64,000 nucleotides of DNA from Pseudomonadota bacterium (GCA_023439305.1 JAEXOO010000010.1:1-64000), one strand, 5' to 3'. Counted from the stretch's first letter, positions 28,706-37,363 are shown. Program-made: numbers and translations. Notes: generated by a model from the sequence alone, not told the origin.

Positions 28706-28966
28706 TTATTCGGCAGAAACGACCGAAACGGTACGCTTGTTCAGTGCACCGGTGATGGAAAATTTGACTTTGCCATCGACCAGGGAGAACAGGGTGTGGT
28801 CTTTGCCCATGCCCACGTTCACGCCGGGGTGAAACTGAGTGCCGCGCTGACGGATAATGATGCCGCCAGCCAGAATTTCCTGACCGCCGTAAACTTTTAC
28901 GCCCAGTCGTTTGGCCTGTGAGTCACGGCCGTTCCGCGTAGAGCCGCCGCCTTTCTTCTGTGCCAT
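28706..28966 (-). CDS. rpmA: 50S ribosomal protein L27
   Basis: An 86-residue L27 starting MAQKKGGGSTRNGRDSQAKRLGVKVYGGQ, the conserved N-terminal tail that reaches the peptidyl-transferase centre. There is no N-terminal cleavage extension of the Firmicutes kind. It follows rplU by 49 bases. Confidence 0.98.
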   Translation of the reverse strand: MAQKKGGGSTRNGRDSQAKRLGVKVYGGQEILAGGIIIRQRGTQFHPGVNVGMGKDHTLFSLVDGKVKFSITGALNKRTVSVVSAE

Positions 28967-29015
28967 GTTTTAGCTCCTAGATGAAGAAAATACCAGATTC
29001 GCGTGGATCAGCGGC

Positions 29016-29327
29016 TTAGCCGTTGATCGCTTCGATGCGAATTTCGGTGTAGTTTTGACGATGGCCTTGCGTTTTGCGGTAGTGCTTGCGACGGCGCATT
29101 TTGAAAATCTTGATTTTGTCGTGACGGCCTTGCGCAAGAACGGTTGCCTTGACCACGGCGCCGTCAACGAAAGGAGCACCGATCTTCAGTGCTTCGCCTT
29201 CGCCTACGGACAGGACCTGGTCGAGCGAGATTTCTTGCCCAATGTCAGCCGGTATCTGTTCTATTTTGAGTTTTTGGCCAGCAGTAATGCGATATTGCTT
29301 ACCGCCGGTTTTTATAACCGCGTACAT
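29016..29327 (-). CDS. rplU: 50S ribosomal protein L21
   Basis: A 103-residue L21: MYAVIKTGGKQYRITAGQKL at the start and the KMRRRKHYRKTQGHRQNYTEIRI C-terminal motif. It binds 23S rRNA near L20. The Shine-Dalgarno AAGGGA lies just upstream. First gene of the pair, driven by the promoter at 29390-29418. Confidence 0.98.
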   Translation of the reverse strand: MYAVIKTGGKQYRITAGQKLKIEQIPADIGQEISLDQVLSVGEGEALKIGAPFVDGAVVKATVLAQGRHDKIKIFKMRRRKHYRKTQGHRQNYTEIRIEAING

Positions 29328-29389
29328 AGGGATTTCCCTTAAGGAGATTCAAAAATAACTTGACGTAAGGTTAAAACGCCAAGCGAAGA

Positions 29390-29418
29390 ATAATAGGGCA
29401 AAAAGGCTTTGTCGTCAA
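29390..29418 (-). promoter_or_regulatory. Sigma70 promoter of rplU-rpmA
   Basis: On the minus strand, TTGACG (29418-29413), a 17-base spacer and TATTAT (29395-29390). It predicts a leader of about 55 bases before the rplU ATG at 29327. Confidence 0.8.
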
Positions 29419-29673
29419 TGGCTTGGGGCAGAGCATGTCGGGATTTCGCATCTATTGGTTACGCGTTGCGCAGAATCCGGGAGTGAGGCCAAGGCGGCGG
29501 CCCGACGCAGCCTGGCACGCCTCGATATCCGGCACAGGTCGGTTCGAGCCTTGCACATGTGTTTACATCTGCTGGCATTCTGTGGCCTGCGCACGGTCGG
29601 CTTTGGCTACGGTAGGGGTGACGTTCGATGAGCGTAAGTCGTTATTTCTGAAACCTGACATAAGGGGAACAGC
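29419..29673. other. Intergenic stretch upstream of the CsbD-like gene
   Basis: Together with the rplU leader this makes a gene-free gap of about 345 bases. It should contain the promoter of the CsbD-like gene, but no convincing -10/-35 pair stands out. A short open frame here (29423-29677) has no protein-like character and no ribosome site. Confidence 0.4.
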
Positions 29674-29877
29674 ATGAATAAAGACACGATCGAAGGTAAA
29701 TGGAAGCAACTGGCCGGCAAGGCCAAGTCCGTATGGGGCGATCTGACGGACGATGAGCTGGCCAAGATCAAGGGCGATTCCCAGCAATTGGCAGGCCTGG
29801 TGCAAGAGCGCTACGGCCGTACCCGTGAAGAGGCCGAGCGCGAAGTCAAGGATTTCTACGATAAGTATGACCGTTAG
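29674..29877 (+). CDS. CsbD-family stress-response protein
   Basis: A 67-residue hydrophilic, charged protein: MNKDTIEGKWKQLAGKAKSV then GDLTDDELAKIKGDSQQLAG, the CsbD (YjbJ-like) signature. Family members are induced by general stress; the molecular role is unknown. A good Shine-Dalgarno (AAGGGGA) precedes the ATG. It neighbours another small stress-type protein on the same strand. Confidence 0.93.
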   Translation: MNKDTIEGKWKQLAGKAKSVWGDLTDDELAKIKGDSQQLAGLVQERYGRTREEAEREVKDFYDKYDR

Positions 29878-29971
29878 CATTGCCGCCGTCGCCGGCTCCG
29901 CAGGGGGCGGGCGTTCAGTGGGCTGCTAACGTTAAATGGCCGCCGGACGCGGTCGTCATCAGGAGAGTCGT

Positions 29972-30130
29972 ATGCTTTACTACGCCGTTATTTTCTTCAT
30001 TGTGGCCATTGTGGCTGCCGTTCTGGGTTTTGGCGGCATCGCAGCCGGCGCGGCCTCGATTGCCAAGATCCTGTTCTTCGTGTTCTTGATACTGGCCGTG
30101 ATCTCGCTGATCAAGGGCATGGCTAAATAG
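29972..30130 (+). CDS. DUF1328 (YtjA-like) small membrane protein
   Basis: A 52-residue protein with two hydrophobic helices: MLYYAVIFFIVAIVAAVLGFGG, then IAKILFFVFLILAVISLIKG. This is the DUF1328/YtjA family found next to stress genes in many proteobacteria. A GGAGAG ribosome site precedes ATG 29972. An in-frame ATG at 29936 would add 12 unrelated residues and is rejected. Confidence 0.9.
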   Translation: MLYYAVIFFIVAIVAAVLGFGGIAAGAASIAKILFFVFLILAVISLIKGMAK

Positions 30131-30134
30131 ATCA

Positions 30135-30155
30135 GGCCCGGAACGAGTCCGGGCC
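30135..30155 (+). terminator. Hairpin after the DUF1328 gene
   Basis: Perfect 8-bp arms (30135-30142 and 30148-30155) right after the stop codon. No strong T-run; possibly a weak terminator. Confidence 0.55.
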
Positions 30156-30172
30156 ATGATTCAGTTCTTCGA

Positions 30173-30206
30173 CAGGCCTCGCCGGGAATGTTCGCGGCGA
30201 GGCCTG
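30173..30206 (-). terminator. Hairpin after argJ
   Basis: Perfect 12-bp arms (30173-30184 and 30195-30206) with a 10-base loop, seven bases beyond the argJ stop. There is no clean U-run on the minus strand, so assignment as terminator rests on position. Confidence 0.6.
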
Positions 30207-30212
30207 CTTGCA

Positions 30213-31439
30213 TCAGGAGCGGTAATCTGCGTTGATGGTGACGTACTCGTGCGAGAAGTCACAGGTATAGACGGTTTCGCTGGCCTGACCGCGACCCAGC
30301 GAGACGCGCACCAGGATCTCCGCCTCTTGCATGACGCGCTGGCCGTCTTCCTCGCGATAGTCTGCGTTGCGTCCGCCGTTATGGGCGACCAGCACATCGC
30401 CCAGCCACAGGCGCAACGTGGATACGTCCAGATCGGCGATGCCGGCATAGCCGATTGCACACAGAATGCGGCCCAGGTTCGGGTCGGAGGCGAAAAAGGC
30501 GGTCTTGACCAGAGGCGAGTGGGCAATGGCGTAAGCGACTTTCAAGGCTTCGTCGCTGGAGCCGGCGTCATCGACCTGAATGGTCATGAATTTGGTGGCG
30601 CCTTCTGCGTCGCGCACGATTTTCTGGGCCAGTTCACGCGAGGCATCCACCAGCGCATCCATCAGGGCGTTGTAATTGGGGTCGGCGATGGAGTCCACCT
30701 GTACGCCGCTCTGGCCCGTGGCCATGATGATGAACGAGTCGTTGGTGGACGTGTCGCCATCGACCGTGATGCGGTTGAAGGAGCGATTGGCGGCTTGGCG
30801 GCACATGTCCTTGAGCAGATCGGGAGCAATGCCGGCATCGGTGGCCAGAAAGCCCAGCATGGTGGCCATATTGGGGCGAATCATGCCCGCGCCCTTGCTG
30901 ATGCCGGTCAGGGTGACCGTCTTGCCGTCCAGCGTGATCTGGCGGGACACGATCTTGGGCTGGGTATCCGTGGTCATGATGCTGTGCGCGGCATTGAACC
31001 AGTTGTCTGAGCGCAGGTCGGCCACGGCCGGAGGCAGTCCGGCCAGCAGGCGATCCATGGGCAGCGGCTCCAGGATGACGCCCGTGGAGAACGGCAGGAT
31101 CTGCTGCGGGCGCAGGCCCAGCAACTTGGCCAGTTCGGTGCAGGTGTGACGGGCATCGGCCAGGCCGGGTTCGCCGGTGCCGGCGTTGGCGTTGCCCGTA
31201 TTGATGACCAGCGCGCCAATGCCATCGTGGGTGGCCAGGTGAGCCTCGCAGACCTGTACGGGAGCGGCGCGAAAGCGGTTGGTGGTGAACACGCCGGCCA
31301 CGCTGGTGCCGGGCGTCAGTTCGAACACCGTCAGGTCGCGTCGATTGGCCTTGCGTATGCCCGCTTCGGCAATGCCGATTTTGACGCCGGCAACGGGGTG
31401 GATGTCGGACTCGGAGGGGATGAACAGATTGACGGCCAT
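30213..31439 (-). CDS. argJ: Bifunctional ornithine acetyltransferase / N-acetylglutamate synthase
   Basis: A 408-residue ArgJ that recycles the acetyl group from N-acetylornithine to glutamate in arginine synthesis. It is an autoprocessed Ntn-type enzyme; the cleavage site is the Ala-Thr bond in RPNMATMLGF, with Thr as nucleophile of the beta chain. Other landmarks are GALVINTGNANAGTGE, the Thr-rich HSIMTTDTQPK and FNRITVDGDTSTNDS. It appears monocistronic. Confidence 0.97.
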   Translation of the reverse strand: MAVNLFIPSESDIHPVAGVKIGIAEAGIRKANRRDLTVFELTPGTSVAGVFTTNRFRAAPVQVCEAHLATHDGIGALVINTGNANAGTGEPGLADARHTCTELAKLLGLRPQQILPFSTGVILEPLPMDRLLAGLPPAVADLRSDNWFNAAHSIMTTDTQPKIVSRQITLDGKTVTLTGISKGAGMIRPNMATMLGFLATDAGIAPDLLKDMCRQAANRSFNRITVDGDTSTNDSFIIMATGQSGVQVDSIADPNYNALMDALVDASRELAQKIVRDAEGATKFMTIQVDDAGSSDEALKVAYAIAHSPLVKTAFFASDPNLGRILCAIGYAGIADLDVSTLRLWLGDVLVAHNGGRNADYREEDGQRVMQEAEILVRVSLGRGQASETVYTCDFSHEYVTINADYRS

Positions 31440-31545
31440 GACGCTATCCGGAAAACAAAGTTAAAGGCGGTTTGTGCAAGTTCTTTAATCAATAATGATA
31501 CTTGCTTTAAGCCGCCCGGGGCTATGCTTTCGGAGGCGATGCAGA

Positions 31546-32076
31546 CTAGTTCTGGTGATTGCGCAGGGAAACGTTGTTGCGGGCGATGAGCTTGAGTTCG
31601 CCCAGGGCTTCGAACAGGTTCTTGCGGGCTTTCTCGGACAGGTCGGCGAACATGTCCTGCAGCCACTGTTCGTGAGAAGCGGCCATCTTGCGAAACTGGC
31701 GCTTGCCCTTGGGAGTCAGGCGGATCAGGGAGCTGCGACGGTCGGTGGCGACCTTGAGCCGTTCCACCAGCCCTTCTTTTTCGAGCTGATCGGTGATGCC
31801 GGTGATGTTGCCGTTGGTGACCATCAGGTGGCGCGAGAGCTCGCTCATTTTCATGCCGCCGGGGCAGCGCAGCAATTGCGCCATGAGGTCGAAGCGGGGC
31901 AGGGTGGTTTGGTGCTCGGTGCGCAGTCGGCTGCGGATTTCGCCTTCGACCAGGTTGGTGCAGGCCATCAGGCGCAGCCAGAGGCGTACGTCGAAGTGAT
32001 CGTCGGTGCTGGCGCGGCTTTCCAGGTCGGGTGCGGCGTCGGCAACAGCGGAAGCGGGGATGTCGTTCATGATCAT
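31546..32076 (-). CDS. MarR-family transcriptional regulator
   Basis: A 176-residue MarR protein with a winged helix in the middle (MKMSELSRHLMVTNGNITGITDQLEKEGLVERLKVATDRRSSLIRLTPKGK) and helical dimerisation ends. An ATG two codons in (32070) is an alternative start. It is divergent from an aryl-CoA ligase gene across about 720 bases, and MarR proteins beside such ligases commonly repress them until the aryl-CoA or acid binds. An inverted repeat at 32701-32714 in front of the ligase is the likely operator; a single half-site GTTTAG also lies at 32110-32115 near its own start. Confidence 0.92.
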   Translation of the reverse strand: MIMNDIPASAVADAAPDLESRASTDDHFDVRLWLRLMACTNLVEGEIRSRLRTEHQTTLPRFDLMAQLLRCPGGMKMSELSRHLMVTNGNITGITDQLEKEGLVERLKVATDRRSSLIRLTPKGKRQFRKMAASHEQWLQDMFADLSEKARKNLFEALGELKLIARNNVSLRNHQN

Positions 32077-32690
32077 GGATAGCTGACCTTAATGGTGTAT
32101 GTCCAAAATGTTTAGCTTTGAAGGACGCACACCGCAGCTGGAAGTAAGCTGGGTGAGCTTGGGTCTCATTCTAGGGGGGTAGATGCAAGTTTGACATTGC
32201 GACAGATCAAAGTAAATTCGTTTTTAAGTTTAAATTATTAATATTATGAAAAACATATACTGGCGTTTGCGGCGCTTAACTGAAAAAATGAAAATCCGCA
32301 TTCGCTTATTAGCTTATTAGGTTCACCTATTGCTGTGCTTTGTCTTCATCACGAGAACCGCCAGAGGCGCTAAGCGGCGTCAAATCAAGGTGAAATTTGC
32401 TTGAGGTTTCAGGCATCTGCTTGTCTGCCGATCAATGAGCATGCCTCTTTGACGGGTTCGGTTTTGTTTTCCTGTGGGTCGTATTTTGATTGTTTTCTTA
32501 ATTGAAAATTCTACGACAACATTGTGACTATTTATTTTTTGTGAAAGGCAGTCATCTATTTATCCGTCCGATGCGAGTACGCCGAATGTGGGCGGACAGC
32601 AGTTGCCTTGTTCGTGCTGCGCCAGCCGGGAGGGAGAGCTTCTACTGCGGATAACCCGTAGGCTGGACAGGTGGCGAAGCCGGTTTTTTT
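32077..32690. other. AT-rich gene-free region between the marR and CoA-ligase genes
   Basis: About 600 bases with clearly lower GC than the rest of the window and no credible open frame on either strand. It has a possible -35 TTGACA at 32191-32196 with a weak TAAATT at 32213-32218, and an 8-base tandem repeat (CTTATTAG twice, near 32304-32319). It could hold distant control elements, a small RNA or a decayed gene; I see no evidence to choose. Confidence 0.5.
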
Positions 32691-32696
32691 TGCTAA

Positions 32697-32719
32697 TATA
32701 GTTTAGAACTAAACAATAT
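32697..32719 (+). promoter_or_regulatory. Candidate MarR operator in front of the CoA-ligase gene
   Basis: GTTTAG-AA-CTAAAC (32701-32714) is a perfect 6-2-6 inverted repeat. The flanks (TATA and AATA) continue the symmetry with one mismatch on each side, giving about 22-23 bases, the size of MarR sites. It is embedded in an AT-rich, promoter-like segment 85 bases before the ligase ATG. Confidence 0.7.
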
Positions 32720-32798
32720 AGACCTCGGTGCAACGGCCATCAGCGCCGCGCGCCTGAGGCCGCGCCCGAGCGGGGCGACACATACGCAGGAGACAAGG

Positions 32799-34448
32799 AT
32801 GGAACGTTCGGCGCACATTGATACTTTTGCCCGCGATAATCTGCCGCCCATGGAATGGTGGCCGGACATGTTGATCGAAGGCAACCCGGATGTGGACTAC
32901 CCCGCCCGTTTCAACTGCGCGGCAGTCTTGCTCGGCGAGCAGTTGGAAGCGGGCCACGGCGATCGCGTGGCCTTGCGCTGGGCCCAGGGCGATGAGGATG
33001 CCAGTTTGAGCTACGCAGAACTGGACGCGTTGACTAGCCGGATCGCCCACGTGCTGACGCAGGACATGAAGCTGGTGCCAGGCAATCGCATTTTGCTGCG
33101 CGGTCCCAACAACCCCATGATGGCCGCCTGCTGGCTCGCCAGCATCAAGGCGGGGCTGGTGACCGTGCCGACCATGCCGCTGCTGCGGGCGGTCGAACTG
33201 AAGACGATTCTGGACAAGGCCGAGGTCCAGGCCGCGCTGTGCGATGTGCGCCTGCGCGAAGAACTGGATCATTGCATGGACCCGCAGCACGCCTCGCACG
33301 CGCCGCTGCTCAAGCACATGTTGTGCTTCAACGATGAAAGCCCGTCCGGGCTGGAAGCTCTGCTGCGCGACAAGCCGGCTGATTTTCAGGTCTGCGATAC
33401 GGCCGCCGACGATGTTTGCCTGATCGCCTTCACCAGCGGTACGACCGGCCAGCCCAAGGGCTGCATGCATTTCCATCGCGATGTGCTGGCCATGTGCGAT
33501 ACGTTCTCGCGCCACATCCTGCGCCTGACGCCGCAGGATGTGGTCTGCGGCACTCCGCCCTTGGCTTTTACGTTCGGCCTGGGCGGCCTGTTGTGCTTTC
33601 CTCTGCGTGCCGGTGCGTCCACTGTGCTGCTGGAGCGCCTGACGCCGTCGGACCTGCTGGCTACCGTGGATCGGTTCAAGGTCACCATGACGTTCACGGC
33701 GCCTACTTTCTACCGTCAGATGGCGGGATTGGTGGGGCGTTATTCCCTGGCCAGCCTGCGCGCGACGGTGTCGGCCGGCGAAGCTTTGCCTGATGCCACG
33801 CGCCAACTCTGGAAGCAGGCCAGCGGCATTGAAATGACAGATGGCATCGGCGGCACGGAGATGATCCACGTCTATGTATCCAGCCCGCCCGAGCAGGTGC
33901 GCCCCGGCGCCATCGGCAAGGTGGTGCCGGGTTACGTAGCCGCTATCCTGGATGACAATCTGAACCCGGTGCCGGCCGGTACGGTGGGCCGCCTGGCAGT
34001 GCGGGGGCCGACGGGGTGCAAATACCTGAATGACGAGCGGCAGAAGCAGTTCGTGCAGGGCGGATGGAATTTCCCCGGTGACACCTTCAAGATGGATGAA
34101 GACGGCTACCTGTATTACCAGGCCCGCAATGACGACATGATTGTCTCGTCCGGCTACAACATTGCCGGGCCGGAAGTGGAAGGCACCTTGCTCAAGCACG
34201 AAGCCGTGGCCGAATGTGGGGTGGTCGGAGCGCCGGACGAAGACAGGGGCCAGGTTGTGAAGGCGTTCATTGTGCTCAAGCCGGGCTTTGCGGGCAGTGA
34301 AGAGCTGAAGAAGCAATTGCAGGATTTCGTGAAGGACAATGCCGCGCCGTATAAGTATCCGCGCGCCATTGAGTTCGTGACTCAATTGCCGCGCACCGAG
34401 ACCGGTAAGCTTCAGCGCTTTGTGCTGCGGCAGATGGCTCAGGGTTGA
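32799..34448 (+). CDS. Benzoate/2-aminobenzoate-type aryl-CoA ligase
   Basis: A 549-residue ANL-superfamily adenylating enzyme that would activate an aromatic acid with ATP and CoA. The AMP-binding P-loop TSGTTGQPKG lies at residues 212-221. DGIGGTEMIHVY, the hinge region with YQARNDDMIVSSGYNIAGPEVE, and the catalytic Lys in PRTETGKLQRF near the C-terminus are all present. The opening (FARDNLPPMEWWPDM) resembles 2-aminobenzoate-CoA ligases, but the substrate is inferred. No ring-cleavage or beta-oxidation genes are adjacent. Regulation by the divergent MarR protein is likely. Confidence 0.88.
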   Translation: MERSAHIDTFARDNLPPMEWWPDMLIEGNPDVDYPARFNCAAVLLGEQLEAGHGDRVALRWAQGDEDASLSYAELDALTSRIAHVLTQDMKLVPGNRILLRGPNNPMMAACWLASIKAGLVTVPTMPLLRAVELKTILDKAEVQAALCDVRLREELDHCMDPQHASHAPLLKHMLCFNDESPSGLEALLRDKPADFQVCDTAADDVCLIAFTSGTTGQPKGCMHFHRDVLAMCDTFSRHILRLTPQDVVCGTPPLAFTFGLGGLLCFPLRAGASTVLLERLTPSDLLATVDRFKVTMTFTAPTFYRQMAGLVGRYSLASLRATVSAGEALPDATRQLWKQASGIEMTDGIGGTEMIHVYVSSPPEQVRPGAIGKVVPGYVAAILDDNLNPVPAGTVGRLAVRGPTGCKYLNDERQKQFVQGGWNFPGDTFKMDEDGYLYYQARNDDMIVSSGYNIAGPEVEGTLLKHEAVAECGVVGAPDEDRGQVVKAFIVLKPGFAGSEELKKQLQDFVKDNAAPYKYPRAIEFVTQLPRTETGKLQRFVLRQMAQG

Positions 34449-34492
34449 TCGCCGCTCTGGGCTGCCGGTCTCTGGGTCGGGTCATTCAATAG

Positions 34493-34526
34493 AAAAAAGC
34501 GGAGGGCTGAGCCCTCCGCTTTTTTT
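34493..34526. terminator. Bidirectional terminator between the CoA ligase and hemL
   Basis: A long perfect hairpin: 15-bp arms including A6/T6 ends (34493-34507 and 34511-34525) around a TGA loop. It serves both convergent genes. Confidence 0.95.
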
Positions 34527-34543
34527 GTTTTGCTCCAGGCGCC

Positions 34544-35827
34544 TTAGTCCTTGAGCGTGGCGAAGACTTCGCGTGCTGCCTGGACCGTGGCGTCAATAAC
34601 CTCGGGCGTGTGCGTGACAGAGACGAAGCCGGCCTCGAAGGCGGATGGGGCGAAGTACACGCCTTTGTCCAGCATGGCGTGGAAGAAGCGTTTGAAGCGT
34701 TCGATGTCGCCGGCCGATACCTGGGACAGAGATGTGGGGATCTGTTCGCTGAAATAAATGCCGAACAGGCCGCCTTGATGGTCGGCGCTGAAGGGAACGC
34801 CAGCCTCGCGGGCGGCGGCGGTCAGGCCCTGGATCAGGCGCGCGGTATTGGCATTGAGCGTGTCGTAGAAGCCGGGCTGGGCCAGTTTCTTCAGGGTGGC
34901 CAGGCCGGCGGCCACGGCCACCGGGTTGCCCGACAAGGTGCCGGCCTGGTAGACGCCGCCGACGGGAGCCACGCATTGCATGATGTCGCGGCGACCGCCA
35001 AACGCGCCCACGGGCATGCCGCCACCGATGACTTTGGCCAGCGTGGTCAGGTCCGGACGTATGCCGGTCAGGCCTTGCACGCCTTGAGGACCGACACGAA
35101 AGCCGGTCATGACTTCGTCGAAAATCAGCACAGCGCCATATTCGGTGCACAGTTCCCGCAGGCCTTCCAGGAAACCGGGAGCGGGGCGCACCAGGTTCAT
35201 GTTTCCGGCAAAGGGCTCGACGATGATGCAGGCAATGTCCTGACCTTTTTGCTCGAAGGCTTCACGGACGGCCTGCAGGTTGTTGTATTCCAGAACCAGG
35301 GTGTGGGCTACGAACTCGGCGGGCACGCCGGCCGAGGTGGGGTTGCCGAAGGTCAGCAGGCCGGAGCCGGCCTTGACCAGCAGGCTGTCGGCGTGACCGT
35401 GGTAGCAGCCTTCGAATTTGATGATGGTCTTGCGGTCTGTGAAGCCGCGCGCCAGGCGGATGGCGCTCATGGTGGCCTCGGTGCCGGAGCTGACCAGGCG
35501 CACTTGTTCGATGGAGGGCAGCAGCTGGGTGATGGTTTCGGCCAGCGTTACTTCGCCTTCGGTGGGAGCGCCGAACGACAGGCCGTGCACGGCGGCGTCC
35601 TGGACGGCCTTCACGACGTCGGGATCGGCATGGCCCAGGATGGCCGGACCCCATGAGCCGACATAGTCGGTGTACTGCCGGCCGTCTGCATCCCAGATGT
35701 AGGGGCCTTGGGCGCGTTCGATGAAGCAGGGCGTGCCGCCGACGGAGCCGAAGGCGCGGACGGGCGAGTTGACGCCGCCGGGAATGAATTCGCAGGCACG
35801 TTCAAAAAGTTGCGTGTTACGGGACAT
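34544..35827 (-). CDS. hemL: Glutamate-1-semialdehyde 2,1-aminomutase
   Basis: A 427-residue PLP enzyme that makes 5-aminolevulinate, the first dedicated tetrapyrrole precursor, from glutamate-1-semialdehyde. It starts MSRNTQLFERACEFIPGGVNSPVRAF. The PLP Lys is in TTLAKVIGGGMPVGAFGG and the FDEVMTGFR segment binds the cofactor ring. It follows thiE by 50 bases on the same strand; this pairing with thiamine genes is seen in related bacteria. Confidence 0.98.
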   Translation of the reverse strand: MSRNTQLFERACEFIPGGVNSPVRAFGSVGGTPCFIERAQGPYIWDADGRQYTDYVGSWGPAILGHADPDVVKAVQDAAVHGLSFGAPTEGEVTLAETITQLLPSIEQVRLVSSGTEATMSAIRLARGFTDRKTIIKFEGCYHGHADSLLVKAGSGLLTFGNPTSAGVPAEFVAHTLVLEYNNLQAVREAFEQKGQDIACIIVEPFAGNMNLVRPAPGFLEGLRELCTEYGAVLIFDEVMTGFRVGPQGVQGLTGIRPDLTTLAKVIGGGMPVGAFGGRRDIMQCVAPVGGVYQAGTLSGNPVAVAAGLATLKKLAQPGFYDTLNANTARLIQGLTAAAREAGVPFSADHQGGLFGIYFSEQIPTSLSQVSAGDIERFKRFFHAMLDKGVYFAPSAFEAGFVSVTHTPEVIDATVQAAREVFATLKD

Positions 35828-35877
35828 GAGGCAGAAATCCAGACGGAAAAAGCGGTTGGTCGTGGCAGGCGGACAGT

Positions 35878-36561
35878 TCAGCGCGAATGGCGGGACTGGG
35901 CCTGGGCGTGGAAAAGATCAGTGAAGCGCTGCGCCGTCGCGCGCACATCGGCCGTGTCGAATAGGCTGCTGATGACGGCCAGGCTGTCCACGCCGGCGTC
36001 CAGCAGCGCGGGCGCGTTATCCGGCGTGATGCCGCCGATTGCGACTACGGCGGCGCGGTGGCTGCGGCTTTGTTCCAGGCAAAGCTGGCGGGCCTGGCGC
36101 AGCGTGTCCAGCTCGGCGCGCGGCGCCTCGGGCTTGACGCTGGAGGGAAAGACCGCGCCAAAGGCAATGTAGTCGGCGCCTTCAGCCAGGGCCTGGCGGG
36201 CCAGATCCAGGCTGTTGTAACACGAGCGGCCCAGCAAGGCGTGCTGGCCCAGTGTGTGGCGGGCCTGGATCAGGTCGCCGTCGTCTTTGCCCAGATGCGC
36301 GCCCTGTACCGGAAATTGCAGCGCCCAGGACCAATGATCGTTGATGAGCAAGGGCAGATCCAGCGATGCGCACAGTTCGCTCAGTTGGGCGAGCTGCTGC
36401 TGTAGCGCCTCCTGCGTGCCTTGCTTGCGGCGGAACTGCAGCACTTTCAGGCCGCCGTCGTGCGCGGCGCGCACAGCCCGCAGCAGGCGAGGGGTGTCGT
36501 CCCAGTCGGGGGTGATGCCGTACAGGCCGGCAGGAAAGCGCAGGAGCGGGGTGTCAGTCAT
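35878..36561 (-). CDS. thiE: Thiamine-phosphate synthase
   Basis: A 227-residue TIM-barrel enzyme that joins HMP-PP and thiazole phosphate. ThiE landmarks are VLQFRRKQ, LLINDHWSWALQFPVQGAHLGKDD, GRSCYNSLDLARQALAEGADYIAFGAVFPSSVKPEAPRA and VVAIGGITPDNAPALLDAGVDSLAVISSLF. The start MTDTPLLRF at 36561 overlaps the end of the thiD-like gene by eight bases. No TPP riboswitch is seen upstream of this operon, unlike thiC. Confidence 0.93.
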   Translation of the reverse strand: MTDTPLLRFPAGLYGITPDWDDTPRLLRAVRAAHDGGLKVLQFRRKQGTQEALQQQLAQLSELCASLDLPLLINDHWSWALQFPVQGAHLGKDDGDLIQARHTLGQHALLGRSCYNSLDLARQALAEGADYIAFGAVFPSSVKPEAPRAELDTLRQARQLCLEQSRSHRAAVVAIGGITPDNAPALLDAGVDSLAVISSLFDTADVRATAQRFTDLFHAQAQSRHSR

Positions 36562-37363
36562 GGCGAAGGGGGGCTGGGTTGAGCAGGCGGTGACCCATGC
36601 CGGGCTGGAAGGTGTCACGCGAGCAGGCCTGCAGATGGCTCAATGCTGATTCTACCGCGCCATCGAGCTCCTGGCCTTGCGCCAGACGGCAGGTGCTGGC
36701 GGCCGCCACCAGACTGTCCATGTCCTGCTGGCGCAGGCCGGGATCGTGGGGCAGGCTGAACTGCAGCGCACCATGGTGGCCCTGGAACAGGGCATGCCAC
36801 TGGCCTGCGGGGCCGGGAATCGCCGTGATCAGCACGGCATGCGCACCTGCCGCCAGCAAGGCGGCTCCGGCCGACTCGCCGTCTTCCAGCAAGCCGTCGG
36901 CGCGCCATTGTTCCAGGCTGGCGTGGTCCACGACCAGCAGCGAGCTGAGCGGCAGCAACAGGCGCAGGCTGGCGTCCAGTGCGTCTTCGGCGTCGATGTC
37001 GTCCAGGCCGGCGGGCATGGCCGACAGATGCAGCACCAGAGGCAGCTCCGGGTAGTCGGCACAGATTTCAGCCACCATGCTGGCCATTTCGGCGCTGTAG
37101 ACCGGGCCGCACTTGATGGCCTGGATATTGACGTCTTCGAGCAGGCAGCGGGCCTGGTCGTCGGCGACATCGTCCGCCAGCAACTGGATGCTTTCCAGGC
37201 GGGCGGTGTCGCGCACCAGCAAAGAGGTGGGCACGCTCAGGACATGACAGCCCAGGCGTGCGCCGGTCACGGCATCGGCCGGCAGGTGCGCACCTGTGCT
37301 CGGGTCGTAGGGCGCCAGCACCAGCGCCAGACCAGGACTTGAATTTTCGAGATCAGCAGCCAT
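36554..37363 (-). CDS. Degenerate ThiD-like (HMP-phosphate kinase fold) protein
   Basis: A 269-residue protein whose layout follows ThiD. LAPYDPSTGAHLPADA (residues 16-31) matches the nucleotide-side SGGAGIQAD motif only loosely, AIKCGPVYS (82-90) corresponds to IKIGML, and a GMGHRL element closes the C-terminus. The catalytic GTGC anion hole is replaced by DPGLRQQDMDS (207-217). The DPVM and TPN motifs are also absent. It is therefore probably not an active kinase in the usual way. It heads an operon with thiE (eight-base overlap) and hemL, so a role in thiamine supply is likely but unproven. Confidence 0.8.
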   Translation of the reverse strand: MAADLENSSPGLALVLAPYDPSTGAHLPADAVTGARLGCHVLSVPTSLLVRDTARLESIQLLADDVADDQARCLLEDVNIQAIKCGPVYSAEMASMVAEICADYPELPLVLHLSAMPAGLDDIDAEDALDASLRLLLPLSSLLVVDHASLEQWRADGLLEDGESAGAALLAAGAHAVLITAIPGPAGQWHALFQGHHGALQFSLPHDPGLRQQDMDSLVAAASTCRLAQGQELDGAVESALSHLQACSRDTFQPGMGHRLLNPAPLRHD

